Below, piece after piece: positions 1 through 10,439 of a stretch of DNA of 64,000 nucleotides. A program made the translations under genes and the position numbers. The stretch spans positions 1-64,000 of the forward strand of contig JAQTYU010000006.1 of the NCBI GenBank assembly GCA_028688145.1, written 5' to 3'. The notes beneath the pieces are model-generated. The model saw only the letters and a program-made list of their open reading frames with translations. It did no database searches and was not told where the DNA came from. Position 1 is the stretch's first letter. Each line of letters opens with the position of its first letter. This stretch comes from Thiotrichaceae bacterium (GTDB lineage: Bacteria > Pseudomonadota > Gammaproteobacteria > Beggiatoales > Beggiatoaceae).

Positions 1-120
1 TTAGAAACCTATAGTTACACCACAGGTTACAGTTGGTTTGAAGCTAAAATGCAGATTATACGTGATGCCATTAGACACTATCTTGTCTCTCCAAGGTACA
101 ACCTAACTTCAACTGCGTAA
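1..120 (+). pseudogene. C-terminal remnant of an IS701-like DDE transposase
   Basis: The first 39 codons are open and end at TAA 118-120. The last ~60 bases of this frame and the following terminal repeat are almost identical to the end of the decayed transposase at 48959-49362, which carries a recognisable DDE signature. The piece is cut by the window edge, so I cannot say whether the copy outside is intact. The family assignment rests on the better preserved second copy. Confidence 0.6.
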
Positions 121-126
121 CTCCTA
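110..126. repeat. Terminal inverted repeat of IS701-like element
   Basis: CAACTGCGTAACTCCTA marks the right end of the IS. The same 17 bases are at 49346-49362, and their reverse complement is at 48960-48976, the left end of that element. It overlaps the last codons of the transposase remnant. Confidence 0.65.
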
Positions 127-162
127 TGAATATATGAATTAATTATATTTATGGGGGTATGT

Positions 163-561
163 ATGGCACAGGATGAGTTAATTGCATTGGCACAGAAGAA
201 ATTGCAAGAGTTGCAAACGGCGTTCATATTGGAAACTGACACAGCCGTTAAATTTAAGTTACAGCATGAAATTCAGGCATTAAAGGCACAAATTCAAGTA
301 TTGGGCGGGAATCCTGATGGGTTGTTAAATGAAAATATGCATAATCAAATAGATAACAATCAAATTATTGGAAATAACAATAAAATTCAGGTGATAATTT
401 ATTCTTGGCGGTGGTGGGGTTTGGGTGTTGTGGGGGTTTTGGTATTTATTTTTGTTTTGGGGAAGTTTTCTTCTAACTCGCAAATTGTCAACGGTAATTG
501 TAATACTGTTGTTGCAAGCGGTAGTCCTGCTTCGGCTTCTGTTAATTGCACATCTAAGTGA
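163..561 (+). CDS. Small coiled-coil, single-pass membrane protein, unknown function
   Basis: I chose ATG 163 because a GGGGGT stretch precedes it; an in-frame ATG at 151 is the alternative. The 132-residue product has an N-terminal helical, coiled-coil-like segment (about residues 1-45, with LETD followed by KFKLQHEI), an Asn-rich linker with IIGNNN-type repeats (about 58-72), one transmembrane helix (about 80-102) and a Ser/Ala-rich tail with two Cys. The N-terminal segment resembles short helical adaptor modules found in bacterial conflict proteins and the C-terminal tail of the protein at 46730-47257. The stop overlaps a possible GTG start of the TPR gene, so the two genes are probably one transcription unit. 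Function not recognised. Confidence 0.7.
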   Translation: MAQDELIALAQKKLQELQTAFILETDTAVKFKLQHEIQALKAQIQVLGGNPDGLLNENMHNQIDNNQIIGNNNKIQVIIYSWRWWGLGVVGVLVFIFVLGKFSSNSQIVNGNCNTVVASGSPASASVNCTSK

Positions 562-572
562 ATAGGAAAATC

Positions 573-2588
573 ATGCGTCATACAACAATTTATTTGGCAT
601 TGTGTTCAGTGTTATCGCCTGTTTATGCGTTTAATGACCAATCACAGCGGGTTGATAACGGGTATTGTAATGCGCTTGTGCAGGATAATAAGACGGCAAA
701 TGTGAGCATCGTTTGCGGTGTTGACCCGAAAATACATCAAAAAACACAGGATGAGAAATCTGAACTTGAGAAGAAATTACATACACTATATGAGAGACAA
801 ATTGCTTATTTAGAAGAAAAGAATGTGTTGGTTGATAAAGCGAAAGTTGCTGAAGAGGTTGTTAAGAATTACAACGAATTGCAAAAAGCGTATGCCAATT
901 TACAAACACAAGTGAATGCACAAACAGATGAGCATTTGTCTCAATTATTGGCAGAGGCACAAACGGCTTTATCAGCCGCCGAGTTGGAAAAAGCCAAGCA
1001 AATTCTGGATAAATTATTGGCTGCTTTGGAATCTGTAGAAAAACAAATTGATTTGAAAGCGGCTGCGCACTTCACACAAGCGCGTGTTGCATTGGCTAAT
1101 TTTAAACCGAATGAAGCCTATCCGCATTTAAAAAAGGCGTATGAGTTGCGTCCTGAAAATTTTGAATATGCACTGACTTATGCTGTTACGCTTCAAAACT
1201 CACCTAGAGACCATCGTGACCGCAACACGGCAATTCTAACTTATCAGACTATTTTGAATTGGTTGCGTCCTTTAGCAGAAACCGATAAAGCGCGCTTGTC
1301 TAATGTTGCCCTAACGCTCAATAACCTTGCTCTTTTATTTGCAAATGATACAAGCCGTCGTTCAGAGGCAGAGCAGTATTACCAAGAGGCATTGAAAATC
1401 AGACGGGAGTTAGCTGACAAGCAACCTGCGATCTATCGCCCTGATGTCGCAACTACGCTCAATAACCTTGCGATTTTATTTGCAAATGATACAAGCCGTC
1501 GTTCAGAGGCAGAGCAGAATTTCCAAGAGGCATTGAAAATCAGACGGGAGTTAGCCGACAGGCAACCTACACTCTATCGCGCTGATGTTGCAATGATGCT
1601 CAATAACCTTGCGAATTTATTGCAAAATGATACAAGCCGTCGTTCAGAGGCAGAGCAGTATTACCAAGAGGCATTGAAGATTCATCGGGACTTAGCCGAC
1701 AAGCAACCTGCGGTCTATCGCCCTTATGTTGCAGCAACGCTCAATAACCTTGCGAATTTATTTGCAGATGATACAACTCGTCGGGTAGAAGCAGAGCAGA
1801 ATTTCCAAGAGGCATTAAAGATTTATCGGGAGTTAGCCGACAAGCAACCTGCGGTCTATAGCCCTGATGTCGCAATGACACTCAATAACCTTGCTCTTTT
1901 ATTTGCAGATGATACAACTCGTCGAGTAGAAGCAGAGCAGTATTATCAAGAGGCATCAAAGATTTATCGGGAGTTAGCCGACAAGCAACCTGCGGTCTAT
2001 CGCCCTTATGTTGCAGCAACGCTCAATAACCTTGCTCTTTTATTTGCAAATGATACAACTCGTCGGGTAGAAGCAGAGCAGAATTACCAAGAGGCATTGA
2101 AAATCAGACGGGAGTTAGCCGACAAGCAACCTGCGGTCTATCGCCCTGATGTTGCAATGACGCTCAATAACCTTGCGAATTTAGTAGCAGATGATACAAA
2201 CCGTCGGGTAGAAGCAGAGCAGAATTACCAAGAGGCATTGAAAATCAGACGGGAGTTAGCCGACAAGCAACCTGCGGTCTATCGCCCTGATGTTGCAATG
2301 ACGCTCAATAACCTTGCGAATTTAGTGGCAGATGATACAAACCGTCGGGCAGAAGCTCGATCATTAATCACAGAAGCTATTGAAATTAGAACGATGCTAA
2401 ACAAAACTGCACCTACTATCTTTGGCGACTATTTAGCAAAAAGTTTTGGTGTCTTAGGGGCTATACAAATGCAAGCAGGAAAAACTCAGGCATCTTGTAA
2501 AGCATGGCGTAAAGCTTACGATGTATCCCAAACTGTAAGCTGGAAAGAACATTTTACAACGTTACTTAAAGAAAACTGCTCAAAATAA
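573..2588 (+). CDS. Secreted TPR-repeat protein
   Basis: The protein of ~671 residues begins with a signal peptide ending near VYA, then a coiled-coil region (about 65-165), a first TPR-like segment, and eight tandem 47-residue repeats of the TPR_12/kinesin-light-chain type (LNNLA...EAEQ..QEALKI.RELA). A final helical segment has two Cys. ATG 573 has AGGA at a good distance; GTG 558, overlapping the upstream stop, is also possible. It should be periplasmic or surface-bound and act as a protein-protein scaffold, perhaps with the upstream membrane protein. The repeats are so alike at DNA level that copy number is probably unstable. No enzymatic domain is visible. Confidence 0.85.
   Translation: MRHTTIYLALCSVLSPVYAFNDQSQRVDNGYCNALVQDNKTANVSIVCGVDPKIHQKTQDEKSELEKKLHTLYERQIAYLEEKNVLVDKAKVAEEVVKNYNELQKAYANLQTQVNAQTDEHLSQLLAEAQTALSAAELEKAKQILDKLLAALESVEKQIDLKAAAHFTQARVALANFKPNEAYPHLKKAYELRPENFEYALTYAVTLQNSPRDHRDRNTAILTYQTILNWLRPLAETDKARLSNVALTLNNLALLFANDTSRRSEAEQYYQEALKIRRELADKQPAIYRPDVATTLNNLAILFANDTSRRSEAEQNFQEALKIRRELADRQPTLYRADVAMMLNNLANLLQNDTSRRSEAEQYYQEALKIHRDLADKQPAVYRPYVAATLNNLANLFADDTTRRVEAEQNFQEALKIYRELADKQPAVYSPDVAMTLNNLALLFADDTTRRVEAEQYYQEASKIYRELADKQPAVYRPYVAATLNNLALLFANDTTRRVEAEQNYQEALKIRRELADKQPAVYRPDVAMTLNNLANLVADDTNRRVEAEQNYQEALKIRRELADKQPAVYRPDVAMTLNNLANLVADDTNRRAEARSLITEAIEIRTMLNKTAPTIFGDYLAKSFGVLGAIQMQAGKTQASCKAWRKAYDVSQTVSWKEHFTTLLKENCSK
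1317..2444 (+). repeat. Eight tandem 141-bp repeats inside the TPR gene
   Basis: CTCAATAACCTTGC recurs with exact 141-base spacing at 1317, 1458, 1599, 1740, 1881, 2022, 2163 and 2304. Units differ by few bases except at positions that alternate between variants (for example NDTSRRS and DDTTRRV), which suggests recent duplication and block conversion. The last unit diverges in its second half. Confidence 0.95.
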
Positions 2589-2946
2589 TCTGTTCTAATA
2601 TTTCACAGTTGGAACTGCATTTGTAGATAAACTCAGGCTAATTACCCCCTCAAACGCTCCCTTACACCAAACTGTCACCAATCATCCCGTATAATTTACC
2701 GATTTTTCCAAAAAATTTCCCAAGTCATAACATCTGCACGCAAATAGGGAGAATGCTTGCTGCACTTGCACTATATTCGGTAAAATACCTGCACTTAAAA
2801 AGTTACCTCACCGTCAGACCTCACAGCACTGTCTTTTGCCTCTGCGTCGAAACACAACTCGTGTCAATTTCTGACCTCATTTTCAAGTTTCTTCTATATT
2901 GCACCAATACACCCTAACGCAGTTTTGCACTAAAGTGGAGCAAGTT
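2589..2946 (+). promoter_or_regulatory. Non-coding leader with possible sigma70 promoter for carAB
   Basis: No gene is seen in these 358 bases. A possible promoter is TTGCTG at 2757-2762 and TAAAAT at 2781-2786 with an 18-base spacer, about 160 bases before the proposed carA start. Arginine/pyrimidine control, as known for carAB in other bacteria, would need operators that I cannot identify by eye. Confidence 0.35.
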
Positions 2947-4074
2947 TTGAAATATCCAGCCTTGTTAGCATTGGCAGACGGTAGTCTGTTTTACGGCGAA
3001 TCCATTGGCAGTACAGGACAAAGCGTCGGTGAGGTGGTTTTCAATACCGCCATCACTGGCTATCAAGAAATTTTGACTGACCCCTCGTATTATCGCCAAA
3101 TCGTAACCCTCACCTATCCTCATATCGGCAATGTAGGCTGTAATCCAGAAGACGAAGAATCCCCCCGTGTCTACGCGGCGGGCTTAGTCATTCGAGATTT
3201 GCCCCTGACTGTGAGCAGTTGGCGTTCTCAAGAACCCTTAGATGCTTATTTGAAACGTCATAATGTTGTCGCCATTGCAGGCATCGACACCCGCCGTTTA
3301 ACCCGTTTATTGCGGGAAAAAGGCGCGCAAAGTGGCTGCTTAGTCGCTGGGGATAATATTGATCCCAAAGCCGCCATTGCCGCCGCCCAAGCCTTTGCAG
3401 GTTTAAAAGGCATGGATTTAGCCAAAGAAGTGAGCACGGCTGAATCCTACACTTGGGATAAAGGCGAGTGGCATTTAGAAAATAATATCAGCCCCAAACC
3501 CGTAAAATATCATGTGGTTGCCTATGACTTTGGGGTCAAACAAAATATTCTGCGGATGTTGGTGGAACGCGGCTGCAAAGTCACCGTCGTGCCCGCACAA
3601 ACGCCCGCACAAACCGTATTAAATTATAAACCTGATGGCATTTTCCTCTCCAACGGTCCTGGCGATCCTGAACCTTGTGATTATGCGATTACTGCCATTC
3701 AACAAATTTTAACCACCCATATTCCCGTGTTTGGTATTTGCCTCGGACATCAATTGTTAGGGCTTGCCAGCGGTGCTAAAACTGTCAAGATGAAATTTGG
3801 GCATCATGGGGCAAATCATCCGGTGCAAGATTTACACAGCCGCCAAGTGATGATTACCAGCCAAAACCACGGTTTTGCCGTCGATGAAGCCACGCTCCCC
3901 AGCCATGTCGAAGCCACGCATCGTTCCTTGTTTGATGGATCATTACAAGGCATACGACGCACTGATGTGCCCGCGTTTAGCTTTCAGGGACACCCCGAAG
4001 CCAGCCCAGGCCCGTACGATGTGGCAGGACTGTTCGACCAATTCATCGCGCTTATGCACACCGCCCGTGGGTAA
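2947..4074 (+). CDS. carA: Carbamoyl-phosphate synthase small (glutaminase) subunit
   Basis: CarA hydrolyses glutamine and passes ammonia to CarB for carbamoyl phosphate, the precursor of arginine and pyrimidines. The 375-residue product has the N-terminal CarA domain ([22 protein letters not shown]) and a class I glutamine amidotransferase domain with nucleophile Cys in FGICLGHQL, substrate-binding SNGPGDP, and His/Glu in [10 protein letters not shown]. The frame is open from 2899, but GGAG at 2937-2940 lies six bases before TTG 2947, which gives MKYPALLAL, the normal start of the family. carB follows after 30 bases. Confidence 0.96.
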   Translation: MKYPALLALADGSLFYGESIGSTGQSVGEVVFNTAITGYQEILTDPSYYRQIVTLTYPHIGNVGCNPEDEESPRVYAAGLVIRDLPLTVSSWRSQEPLDAYLKRHNVVAIAGIDTRRLTRLLREKGAQSGCLVAGDNIDPKAAIAAAQAFAGLKGMDLAKEVSTAESYTWDKGEWHLENNISPKPVKYHVVAYDFGVKQNILRMLVERGCKVTVVPAQTPAQTVLNYKPDGIFLSNGPGDPEPCDYAITAIQQILTTHIPVFGICLGHQLLGLASGAKTVKMKFGHHGANHPVQDLHSRQVMITSQNHGFAVDEATLPSHVEATHRSLFDGSLQGIRRTDVPAFSFQGHPEASPGPYDVAGLFDQFIALMHTARG

Positions 4075-4104
4075 TGCCCCTTTAGATTCACAGAGATTGA
4101 CAAT

Positions 4105-7100
4105 ATGCCAAAACGTACTGACATAAAAAGCATCCTTATTATTGGCGCAGGTCCCATTGTGATTGGTCAAGCCTGTGAATTCGACTATTCTGGCGCGCAA
4201 GCCTGTAAAGCCCTGCGCGAGGAAGGCTATCGCGTCATTCTGGTCAATTCCAATCCTGCCACCATCATGACCGATCCCGATATGGCGGATGCCACCTATA
4301 TCGAACCGATTCACTGGGAAACCGTAGAACGCATCATTGCCAAAGAACGCCCCGATGCCTTATTGCCCACGATGGGCGGGCAAACCGCGCTCAACTGTGC
4401 CTTGGATTTAGTGCGGCATGGCGTGCTGGAAAAATATAATGTCGCCATGATCGGCGCGTCGCAAGAAGCGATTGATAAAGCTGAAGACCGCGATAAATTT
4501 CGCCAAGCGATGCGTAAGATTGGTTTAGACATGCCAAAATCTTTCATCGCCCACAGCATGGAAGAATCACTCGCAGCGCAAAAAGAATTAGGCTTTCCTA
4601 CGGTGATTCGTCCTTCATTCACGATGGGCGGCAGCGGCGGCGGGATTGCGTACAATGAAGAAGAATTCATTACCATTTGCGAGCGCGGTTTAGACCTCTC
4701 GCCTACCCGCGAATTGCTGATTGAAGAATCTGCACTGGGTTGGAAAGAATATGAAATGGAAGTGGTACGCGATTGCAAAGACAACTGCATCATCGTGTGC
4801 TCGATTGAAAACTTCGACCCGATGGGCGTGCATACGGGCGATTCAATCACCGTGGCTCCGATTCAAACCCTGACCGATAAAGAATACCAAATCATGCGCA
4901 ATGCCTCGATTGCGGTATTGCGTGAAATCGGGGTGGATACGGGCGGCTCAAACGTCCAGTTTGCGATTAATCCCAAAGACGGGCGCATGATCATTATTGA
5001 AATGAATCCACGCGTGTCGCGTTCTTCGGCATTGGCTTCTAAAGCCACGGGCTTCCCAATTGCGAAAGTTGCGGCGAAATTGGCAGTCGGCTACACCTTG
5101 GATGAATTGGCAAATGAAATCACGGGCGGCGTAACTCCCGCGTCTTTCGAGCCAACCATTGATTACGTGGTCACCAAAGTGCCACGTTTCACCTTTGAAA
5201 AGTTCCCCCAAGCTGAACCTTTACTGACCACGCAAATGAAATCGGTTGGCGAAGTAATGGCGATTGGGCGTACTTTCCAAGAATCTTTACAAAAAGCTTT
5301 GCGCGGTTTGGAAACGGGCGTGCATGGTTTGGATGAAATTCTGCCTAAGCATTCTGATAAATCTGCAACTGGCATTCAAAAGAAACTGGAACGTGAATTA
5401 AGCATTCCAGGCCCTGAACGCTTGTGGTATGTCGCTGATGCGATACGTGCAGGCTGGAGCTTGGAAAAGATTCACCAACTTTCTGCGATTGATCCGTGGT
5501 TTTTAACCCAATTAGCGGATTTAGTGCGTGAAGAACAGCAATTGCAAGCGGAAGGGCTGGACAGCTTAAATGCCCAGCGTTTGTATCAATTGAAGCGCAA
5601 AGGTTTTGCCGACACGCGTTTAGCCCAATTGTTGAATGTCAAAGAGCAAGTGGTGCGGGATTTGCGCCATCAAGCCAAGATTCGCCCCGTGTACAAGCGC
5701 GTCGATTCTTGTGCGGCAGAATTTGCAGCCCCGACGGCGTACATGTATTCAACCTACGAGGAAGAATGCGAATCGCAACCGACACAACGTGATAAAATTA
5801 TTGTCTTAGGCGGCGGTCCGAATCGCATTGGGCAAGGGATTGAATTTGATTATTGTTGCGTGCAAGCGGCTTTAGCTTTGCGTGCCGATGGCTATGAAAC
5901 CATCATGATCAACTGTAATCCTGAAACCGTTTCTACCGATTACGACACTTCGGATCGTTTATATTTCGAGCCTTTGACTTTGGAAGATGTGCTGGAAATT
6001 ATCGATTTGGAAAAACCCAAGGGCGTGATCGTGCAATACGGCGGGCAAACCCCGCTGAAATTAGCCCGTCCTTTAGAAGCCGCAGGCGCGCCCATTATCG
6101 GCACGCTGCCTGATTCTATCGACCTTGCAGAAGATCGGGAACGTTTCCAACAATTGATTGAACAATTGGGCTTGCGTCAACCACCCAATCGTACCGCACG
6201 TTCTACCGAAGCCGCAGTCATTGCAGCAGAAGAAATCGGCTATCCTTTAGTGGTTCGTCCTTCTTATGTGCTCGGTGGGCGCGCGATGGAAATCGTGTAC
6301 AACGCTGATGATTTACGCAATTACATGAAAAATGCAGTCGCAGTGTCGAATGATTCGCCTGTGTTGTTAGACCGTTTCTTAGATGACGCGATTGAAGTGG
6401 ACGTGGATGCAATTTGTGACGGTCAGCAAGTGTTGATCGGCGGGATTATGGAACACATCGAACAAGCCGGGATTCACTCCGGGGATTCTGCTTGCTCGTT
6501 GCCGCCTTATAATTTATCTGCTTTGTTGCAAGATCAATTGCGTGAACAAATGACGCAAATGTCCAAAGCCTTAAATGTCGTCGGTTTGGTCAATGCGCAA
6601 TTTGCGATTCAACAAGACACGATTTTTGTGTTAGAAGTGAATCCTCGTGCCTCGCGTACCGTGCCTTTCGTGTCCAAAGCCACGGGCTTAAGTCTGGCGC
6701 AAATTGCCGCGCGTTGCATGGTCGGGCAAACTTTGGCAAGCCAAGGCGCAACTCAAGAATGTATTCCTAGCTATTACTCGGTGAAAGAAGCGGTATTTCC
6801 CTTTGTGAAATTCCCCGGCGTTGATCCTTTACTCAGTCCTGAAATGAAATCCACGGGCGAAGTCATGGGCATCGGGCGCAGTTTTGGCGAGGCTTTTGGC
6901 AAGGCACAACAAGCGGCGGGGATTGATTTACCTGCGTCTGGGTCTGCGTTTATCAGTGTGCGTGATGCCGATAAAAAGCGCGTGCTCACCATTGCGAAAG
7001 GTTTGGTGGGTCTAGGCTTTGAAGTGTTGGCAACTCACGGCACGGCGGCAACGCTGCAACAAGAAGGTATTCCTTGCACCGCTGTGAACAAGGTATTGGA

Positions 7101-7344
7101 AGGCAGTCCGCACATTGTTGATAAGATTAAAAACAATGAAATCAGTTTCATTGTGAACACCACCGAAGGCAAGCAAGCGATTGCGGATTCCTTCACGATT
7201 CGGCGCACGGCATTGCAGCATAAAGTGCCTTACACCACCACCCTTGCGGGGGCTTATGCAACGCTGCTGGCACTAAAAGCCTTAGATGCTAAAGAAGTCA
7301 ACCGCTTACAAGATTTACATAAAGAATTATTAGGGGCAAACTAA
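4105..7344 (+). CDS. carB: Carbamoyl-phosphate synthase large subunit
   Basis: CarB (1079 residues, like the ~1073 of E. coli) makes carbamoyl phosphate from bicarbonate, two ATP and ammonia from CarA. Two homologous ATP-grasp halves are visible: the first starts at [18 protein letters not shown] and the second at [35 protein letters not shown] and [18 protein letters not shown] are the paired metal/ATP-binding segments. An MGS-like allosteric domain forms the C-terminus, from about residue 940. Its TAA overlaps the greA ATG, so greA is translationally coupled. Confidence 0.98.
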   Translation: MPKRTDIKSILIIGAGPIVIGQACEFDYSGAQACKALREEGYRVILVNSNPATIMTDPDMADATYIEPIHWETVERIIAKERPDALLPTMGGQTALNCALDLVRHGVLEKYNVAMIGASQEAIDKAEDRDKFRQAMRKIGLDMPKSFIAHSMEESLAAQKELGFPTVIRPSFTMGGSGGGIAYNEEEFITICERGLDLSPTRELLIEESALGWKEYEMEVVRDCKDNCIIVCSIENFDPMGVHTGDSITVAPIQTLTDKEYQIMRNASIAVLREIGVDTGGSNVQFAINPKDGRMIIIEMNPRVSRSSALASKATGFPIAKVAAKLAVGYTLDELANEITGGVTPASFEPTIDYVVTKVPRFTFEKFPQAEPLLTTQMKSVGEVMAIGRTFQESLQKALRGLETGVHGLDEILPKHSDKSATGIQKKLERELSIPGPERLWYVADAIRAGWSLEKIHQLSAIDPWFLTQLADLVREEQQLQAEGLDSLNAQRLYQLKRKGFADTRLAQLLNVKEQVVRDLRHQAKIRPVYKRVDSCAAEFAAPTAYMYSTYEEECESQPTQRDKIIVLGGGPNRIGQGIEFDYCCVQAALALRADGYETIMINCNPETVSTDYDTSDRLYFEPLTLEDVLEIIDLEKPKGVIVQYGGQTPLKLARPLEAAGAPIIGTLPDSIDLAEDRERFQQLIEQLGLRQPPNRTARSTEAAVIAAEEIGYPLVVRPSYVLGGRAMEIVYNADDLRNYMKNAVAVSNDSPVLLDRFLDDAIEVDVDAICDGQQVLIGGIMEHIEQAGIHSGDSACSLPPYNLSALLQDQLREQMTQMSKALNVVGLVNAQFAIQQDTIFVLEVNPRASRTVPFVSKATGLSLAQIAARCMVGQTLASQGATQECIPSYYSVKEAVFPFVKFPGVDPLLSPEMKSTGEVMGIGRSFGEAFGKAQQAAGIDLPASGSAFISVRDADKKRVLTIAKGLVGLGFEVLATHGTAATLQQEGIPCTAVNKVLEGSPHIVDKIKNNEISFIVNTTEGKQAIADSFTIRRTALQHKVPYTTTLAGAYATLLALKALDAKEVNRLQDLHKELLGAN

Positions 7345-7820
7345 TGAAAAAGACTCCGATGACGGTAGGCGGGGCGCAAAAACTGCGTGATGAATTGCAG
7401 CACCTGAAATCAGTCGAAAGACCACGGATTATCCAAGCGATTGCGGAAGCGCGGGCTTTGGGCGATTTGAAGGAAAATGCAGAATATCATGCAGCACGGG
7501 AACAACAAGGATTTGCTGAGGGACGGATTGCGGAGTTAGAAAGCAAGCTTTCCCTGTCAGAAATCATTGATGTGAAAACCTTGAACGCGAACGGACGTGT
7601 GGTGTTCGGGGCAACCGTGCAATTGTTGAATCTGGAAACAGAGGAAGAAGTCGCTTACCAGATCGTCGGAGATGATGAAGCAGATTTGAAGATTAATTTA
7701 GTCTCTATCAATTCTCCGATTGCGCGCGCCTTAATTGGCAAGCAAGCGGGGGATGAAGTGGTGGTTAAAGCCCCGAGTGGTGATAAAGATTACGAAATCT
7801 TGGAAGTTAAGTATATTTAA
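7344..7820 (+). CDS. greA: Transcription elongation factor GreA
   Basis: GreA enters the RNA polymerase secondary channel and stimulates cleavage of backtracked RNA. The 158-residue product has the usual length, an N-terminal antiparallel coiled coil with the acidic tip region ([13 protein letters not shown]) and a C-terminal FKBP-like domain ending in [13 protein letters not shown]. Its ATG overlaps the carB stop by one base, and a strong terminator follows, so carA-carB-greA is one operon. The same gene order is common in gammaproteobacteria. Confidence 0.97.
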   Translation: MKKTPMTVGGAQKLRDELQHLKSVERPRIIQAIAEARALGDLKENAEYHAAREQQGFAEGRIAELESKLSLSEIIDVKTLNANGRVVFGATVQLLNLETEEEVAYQIVGDDEADLKINLVSINSPIARALIGKQAGDEVVVKAPSGDKDYEILEVKYI

Positions 7821-7850
7821 TCTATTGATTTTGTAGTTTTTATAGAAAAG

Positions 7851-7886
7851 AAAGCCCCCGTTGTGAATGTTGCGGGGGCTTTTTTA
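7851..7886 (+). terminator. Rho-independent terminator of carAB-greA
   Basis: AAAGCCCCCG and CGGGGGCTTT form a GC-rich stem with a short loop, followed by a T tract (TTTTTT), 30 bases after the greA stop. Confidence 0.9.
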
Positions 7887-7924
7887 TGGGTATTAATCGT
7901 AATTCAGGTAAATACGATAATTTT

Positions 7925-7978
7925 TAATGCTTACAATTGGGGTAATTGTGTTAATTATGATAATTGTGGTTCAGACAA
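7925..7978. repeat. AATTGTGGTTCAGACA-type repeat fragment
   Basis: The AT-rich gap between the convergent greA and lpxB holds AATTGTGGTTCAGACA near 7960. Its reverse complement, TGTCTGAACCACAATT, lies near 36425 upstream of the fumarase gene. Only two partial copies are seen, so the element is poorly defined. Confidence 0.4.
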
Positions 7979-8007
7979 TCAAACATTCCCCAGTTTCAAG
8001 GAAGTGT

Positions 8008-9171
8008 TTATCTCATCGTGATTGAGTTTCCCTGCGATAATCCCAACAATCCCATAATTGCCCGCGCCGCCTGTTCACTCGCATTCTTGCGCAATTCTTG
8101 ATGCAATTCCATAAAACGCGCTTGCAAAGCTTGAACTTCTTCAGGACGTTGCAGCCAATTCAACACCGCCACCCCTAAATTTTCAGGAGTCACCGCATGT
8201 TGTAAAAACTCAGGGACAAGGGCTTGTCGTGCTAATAAATTGGGCAAGGCAAAATGCGGAATTTTAATTAAAGGTTTGGCAATCCAATAAGTTAATGCTG
8301 CAACCCGATACGCAACCACCATCGGACGCTTTAACAACATCGCTTCTAAAGTTGCTGTGCCCGATGCCATCAACACCACATCAGCCGCAGCCATCACTTC
8401 ACGGGATTTTCCATCGACTAAAGTCATCGGTAATTCTGGGGCAAATTCGGCAATTAATTGTTCAATAATCGGGCGTAATTTGGCTTGAGCCACGGGCAAA
8501 ATAAACTGTAACTGCGGTTGTTTCGCGTGTAACCATTGCGCGGCTTGTAAAAACACTTGGGTGAGTTGCTTAACTTCCATTTGCCGACTGCCGGGCAATA
8601 AGGCTACCCATTGCCCAGTTTCCGCTATTCCTAAACCACGCCGCGCCGACAAGGCATCATTTTCCAACGGAATTTCATCTGCCAAAGGATGCCCAACAAA
8701 GTGCACAGGAATTTTTTGTTGTTGGTAATATTCGGCTTCAAAAGGAAACAGCGTCAGCATTAAATCGCAGCTTTTGGCGATGCGTTTCACCCGATATTGT
8801 CGCCACGCCCACACCGAGGGGCTGACATAATGCACGCTGGGAATGTGGGCTTGTTTTAACAGACGTTCCAAAGGCAGGTTAAAATCGGGTGCGTCGATGC
8901 CGATAAAGACATCAGGCGGTTGTGCGAGGAAGTGGGCATGTAATTGATTGAAACAACGTTTTATTTCCCAATAATGTGCCAGCACTTCGGCTAAACCCAT
9001 CACGGAAAGCGTTTCTAGGGGAAATTGACTGTGCAAGCCCGCCGCGATCATATTCGGGCCGCCAATGCCAGTGCTGTAAAAATTTTCGGGATTTTGCTGT
9101 TGCAGGGCTTTCAGCAGACCGACTCCGAGTAAGTCCCCTGAAAGCTCTCCTGCGACCATGCCAAGTTGCAT
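8008..9171 (-). CDS. lpxB: Lipid-A-disaccharide synthase
   Basis: LpxB is a GT19 glycosyltransferase joining UDP-2,3-diacylglucosamine and lipid X into the lipid A disaccharide at the inner membrane. The 387-residue product starts with the family hallmark AGELSGDLLG and has YYVSPSVWAW-type sequence (HYVSPSVWAWRQ), LFPFEAEYY, LLPGSRQMEV and a C-terminal donor-binding region with ASGTATLEAML. It is the last gene of the lpxD-fabZ-lpxA-lpxB run, nine bases after lpxA. Confidence 0.97.
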   Translation of the reverse strand: MQLGMVAGELSGDLLGVGLLKALQQQNPENFYSTGIGGPNMIAAGLHSQFPLETLSVMGLAEVLAHYWEIKRCFNQLHAHFLAQPPDVFIGIDAPDFNLPLERLLKQAHIPSVHYVSPSVWAWRQYRVKRIAKSCDLMLTLFPFEAEYYQQQKIPVHFVGHPLADEIPLENDALSARRGLGIAETGQWVALLPGSRQMEVKQLTQVFLQAAQWLHAKQPQLQFILPVAQAKLRPIIEQLIAEFAPELPMTLVDGKSREVMAAADVVLMASGTATLEAMLLKRPMVVAYRVAALTYWIAKPLIKIPHFALPNLLARQALVPEFLQHAVTPENLGVAVLNWLQRPEEVQALQARFMELHQELRKNASEQAARAIMGLLGLSQGNSITMR

Positions 9172-9180
9172 GAGATAAAC

Positions 9181-9951
9181 TTAGCGCACAATGCCGCGTT
9201 TAGAATTTTTGAGAAAATCGACCATTAAACCCACTTCGGGGAATTCTGCAACTTTTTCGCTAAGAATTTCAATGGCTTGTTCCGTTGTGTGATTACTGCG
9301 GTAAATCGTTTTATAGGCATTATGTAAAGCTTGAATAGTTTCGGGGCTGAAACCGTGACGTTTCAAACCTTCTTTATTTAAACCATAAGCTTCAGCGCGA
9401 TTGCCCCAGACGGTGACAAAGGGCGGCACATCTTTAAAAATCAGTGAACTTGCCCCTGAAAAACTATATTTTCCCATCGAGCAAAATTGATGAACTAGGC
9501 TAAAGCCGCCTAAAATCACGTAATCATCAATGGTGACATGTCCCGCAAGCGATGCCCCATTTGCAAAAATGGTGTGATTGCCCACGATGCAATCGTGCGC
9601 AAAATGGGTATACGCCATAATCCAATTGTCATTACCAATACGAGTCATACCGCCGCCTTGAACCGTACCCCGATTCATGGTGCAGTATTCACGGATTTCA
9701 TTGCGATCCCCGATTTCTAAGTGGGTGACTTCGCCTGCATATTTTTTATCTTGCGGGTCTTCGCCCAGCGAAGAGAACTGATAAATTTTATTCTCTTTAC
9801 CGATGCGTGTATGCCCTTTAATCATCACATGCGGCGCGATACACGTTCCTGCATCAATCTGCACATTCGCCCCGATGATCGAATAAGCACCAACCGTCAC
9901 CGAACTATCAAGTTCTGCGCTGGGGTCGATAACTGCGCGTGGATCAATCAA
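9181..9951 (-). CDS. lpxA: UDP-N-acetylglucosamine acyltransferase
   Basis: LpxA transfers the 3-hydroxyacyl chain from ACP to UDP-GlcNAc, the first step of lipid A synthesis. The 256 residues form a left-handed beta-helix of hexapeptide repeats (from [17 protein letters not shown] onward) and a C-terminal helical domain. The catalytic His is in AYTHFAHDC. The start overlaps the fabZ stop by eight bases, and length matches the family (~260). Confidence 0.97.
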   Translation of the reverse strand: MIDPRAVIDPSAELDSSVTVGAYSIIGANVQIDAGTCIAPHVMIKGHTRIGKENKIYQFSSLGEDPQDKKYAGEVTHLEIGDRNEIREYCTMNRGTVQGGGMTRIGNDNWIMAYTHFAHDCIVGNHTIFANGASLAGHVTIDDYVILGGFSLVHQFCSMGKYSFSGASSLIFKDVPPFVTVWGNRAEAYGLNKEGLKRHGFSPETIQALHNAYKTIYRSNHTTEQAIEILSEKVAEFPEVGLMVDFLKNSKRGIVR

Positions 9952-10402
9952 TTGGAATATCCCTTTTCATGCACATCAATTCAGCAGTGGAAACCACTTT
10001 ATTATCTACACTAGAGGTCGCCGAATATTTCCAAACCCCGCGCGTAGTGCGCAGTAATTTGACTTCAATCAGTAATTGGTCACCGGGTTCCACGGGTTGT
10101 TTAAAGCGCGCATTGTCGATGCCAACTAAATAATAAAGTGAATTTTTATCAGGCTGGGCGGCACTGGTTTTAAACGCTAAAACGCCCGTCGCCTGCGCCA
10201 TCGCTTCCACAATTAAAACGCCTGGCATCACGGGACGATGCGGGAAATGTCCTTGAAAGAAAGGCTCATTCACGGTGACATTTTTGATTGCAGTCAGCGA
10301 TTCACCTAAGGTGTAATCTAACACTCTATCAATCAGTAAAAACGGATAGCGATGCGGCAAATGCTGAAAAATTTTATGAATATCCATGCTGTTGAGCATC
10401 AT
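9944..10402 (-). CDS. fabZ: 3-hydroxyacyl-ACP dehydratase FabZ
   Basis: FabZ dehydrates 3-hydroxyacyl-ACP in fatty acid elongation. The 152-residue hotdog-fold protein has [13 protein letters not shown] with the catalytic His, and [20 protein letters not shown] with the catalytic Glu. ATG codons at 10402, 10399 and 10387 are all possible; the last gives MDIHKIFQ, close to the usual start. Its place between lpxD and lpxA is conserved and couples membrane and lipid A fatty acid supply. Confidence 0.96.
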   Translation of the reverse strand: MMLNSMDIHKIFQHLPHRYPFLLIDRVLDYTLGESLTAIKNVTVNEPFFQGHFPHRPVMPGVLIVEAMAQATGVLAFKTSAAQPDKNSLYYLVGIDNARFKQPVEPGDQLLIEVKLLRTTRGVWKYSATSSVDNKVVSTAELMCMKRDIPID

Positions 10403-10439
10403 TGCCCACAGCCTTGTTTAATATTAAATATCAAGTTAA

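Noticed and set aside
4311-4850. Minus-strand frame of 179 codons inside carB
   Set aside because: Antisense shadow of the strongly conserved CarB coding sequence.
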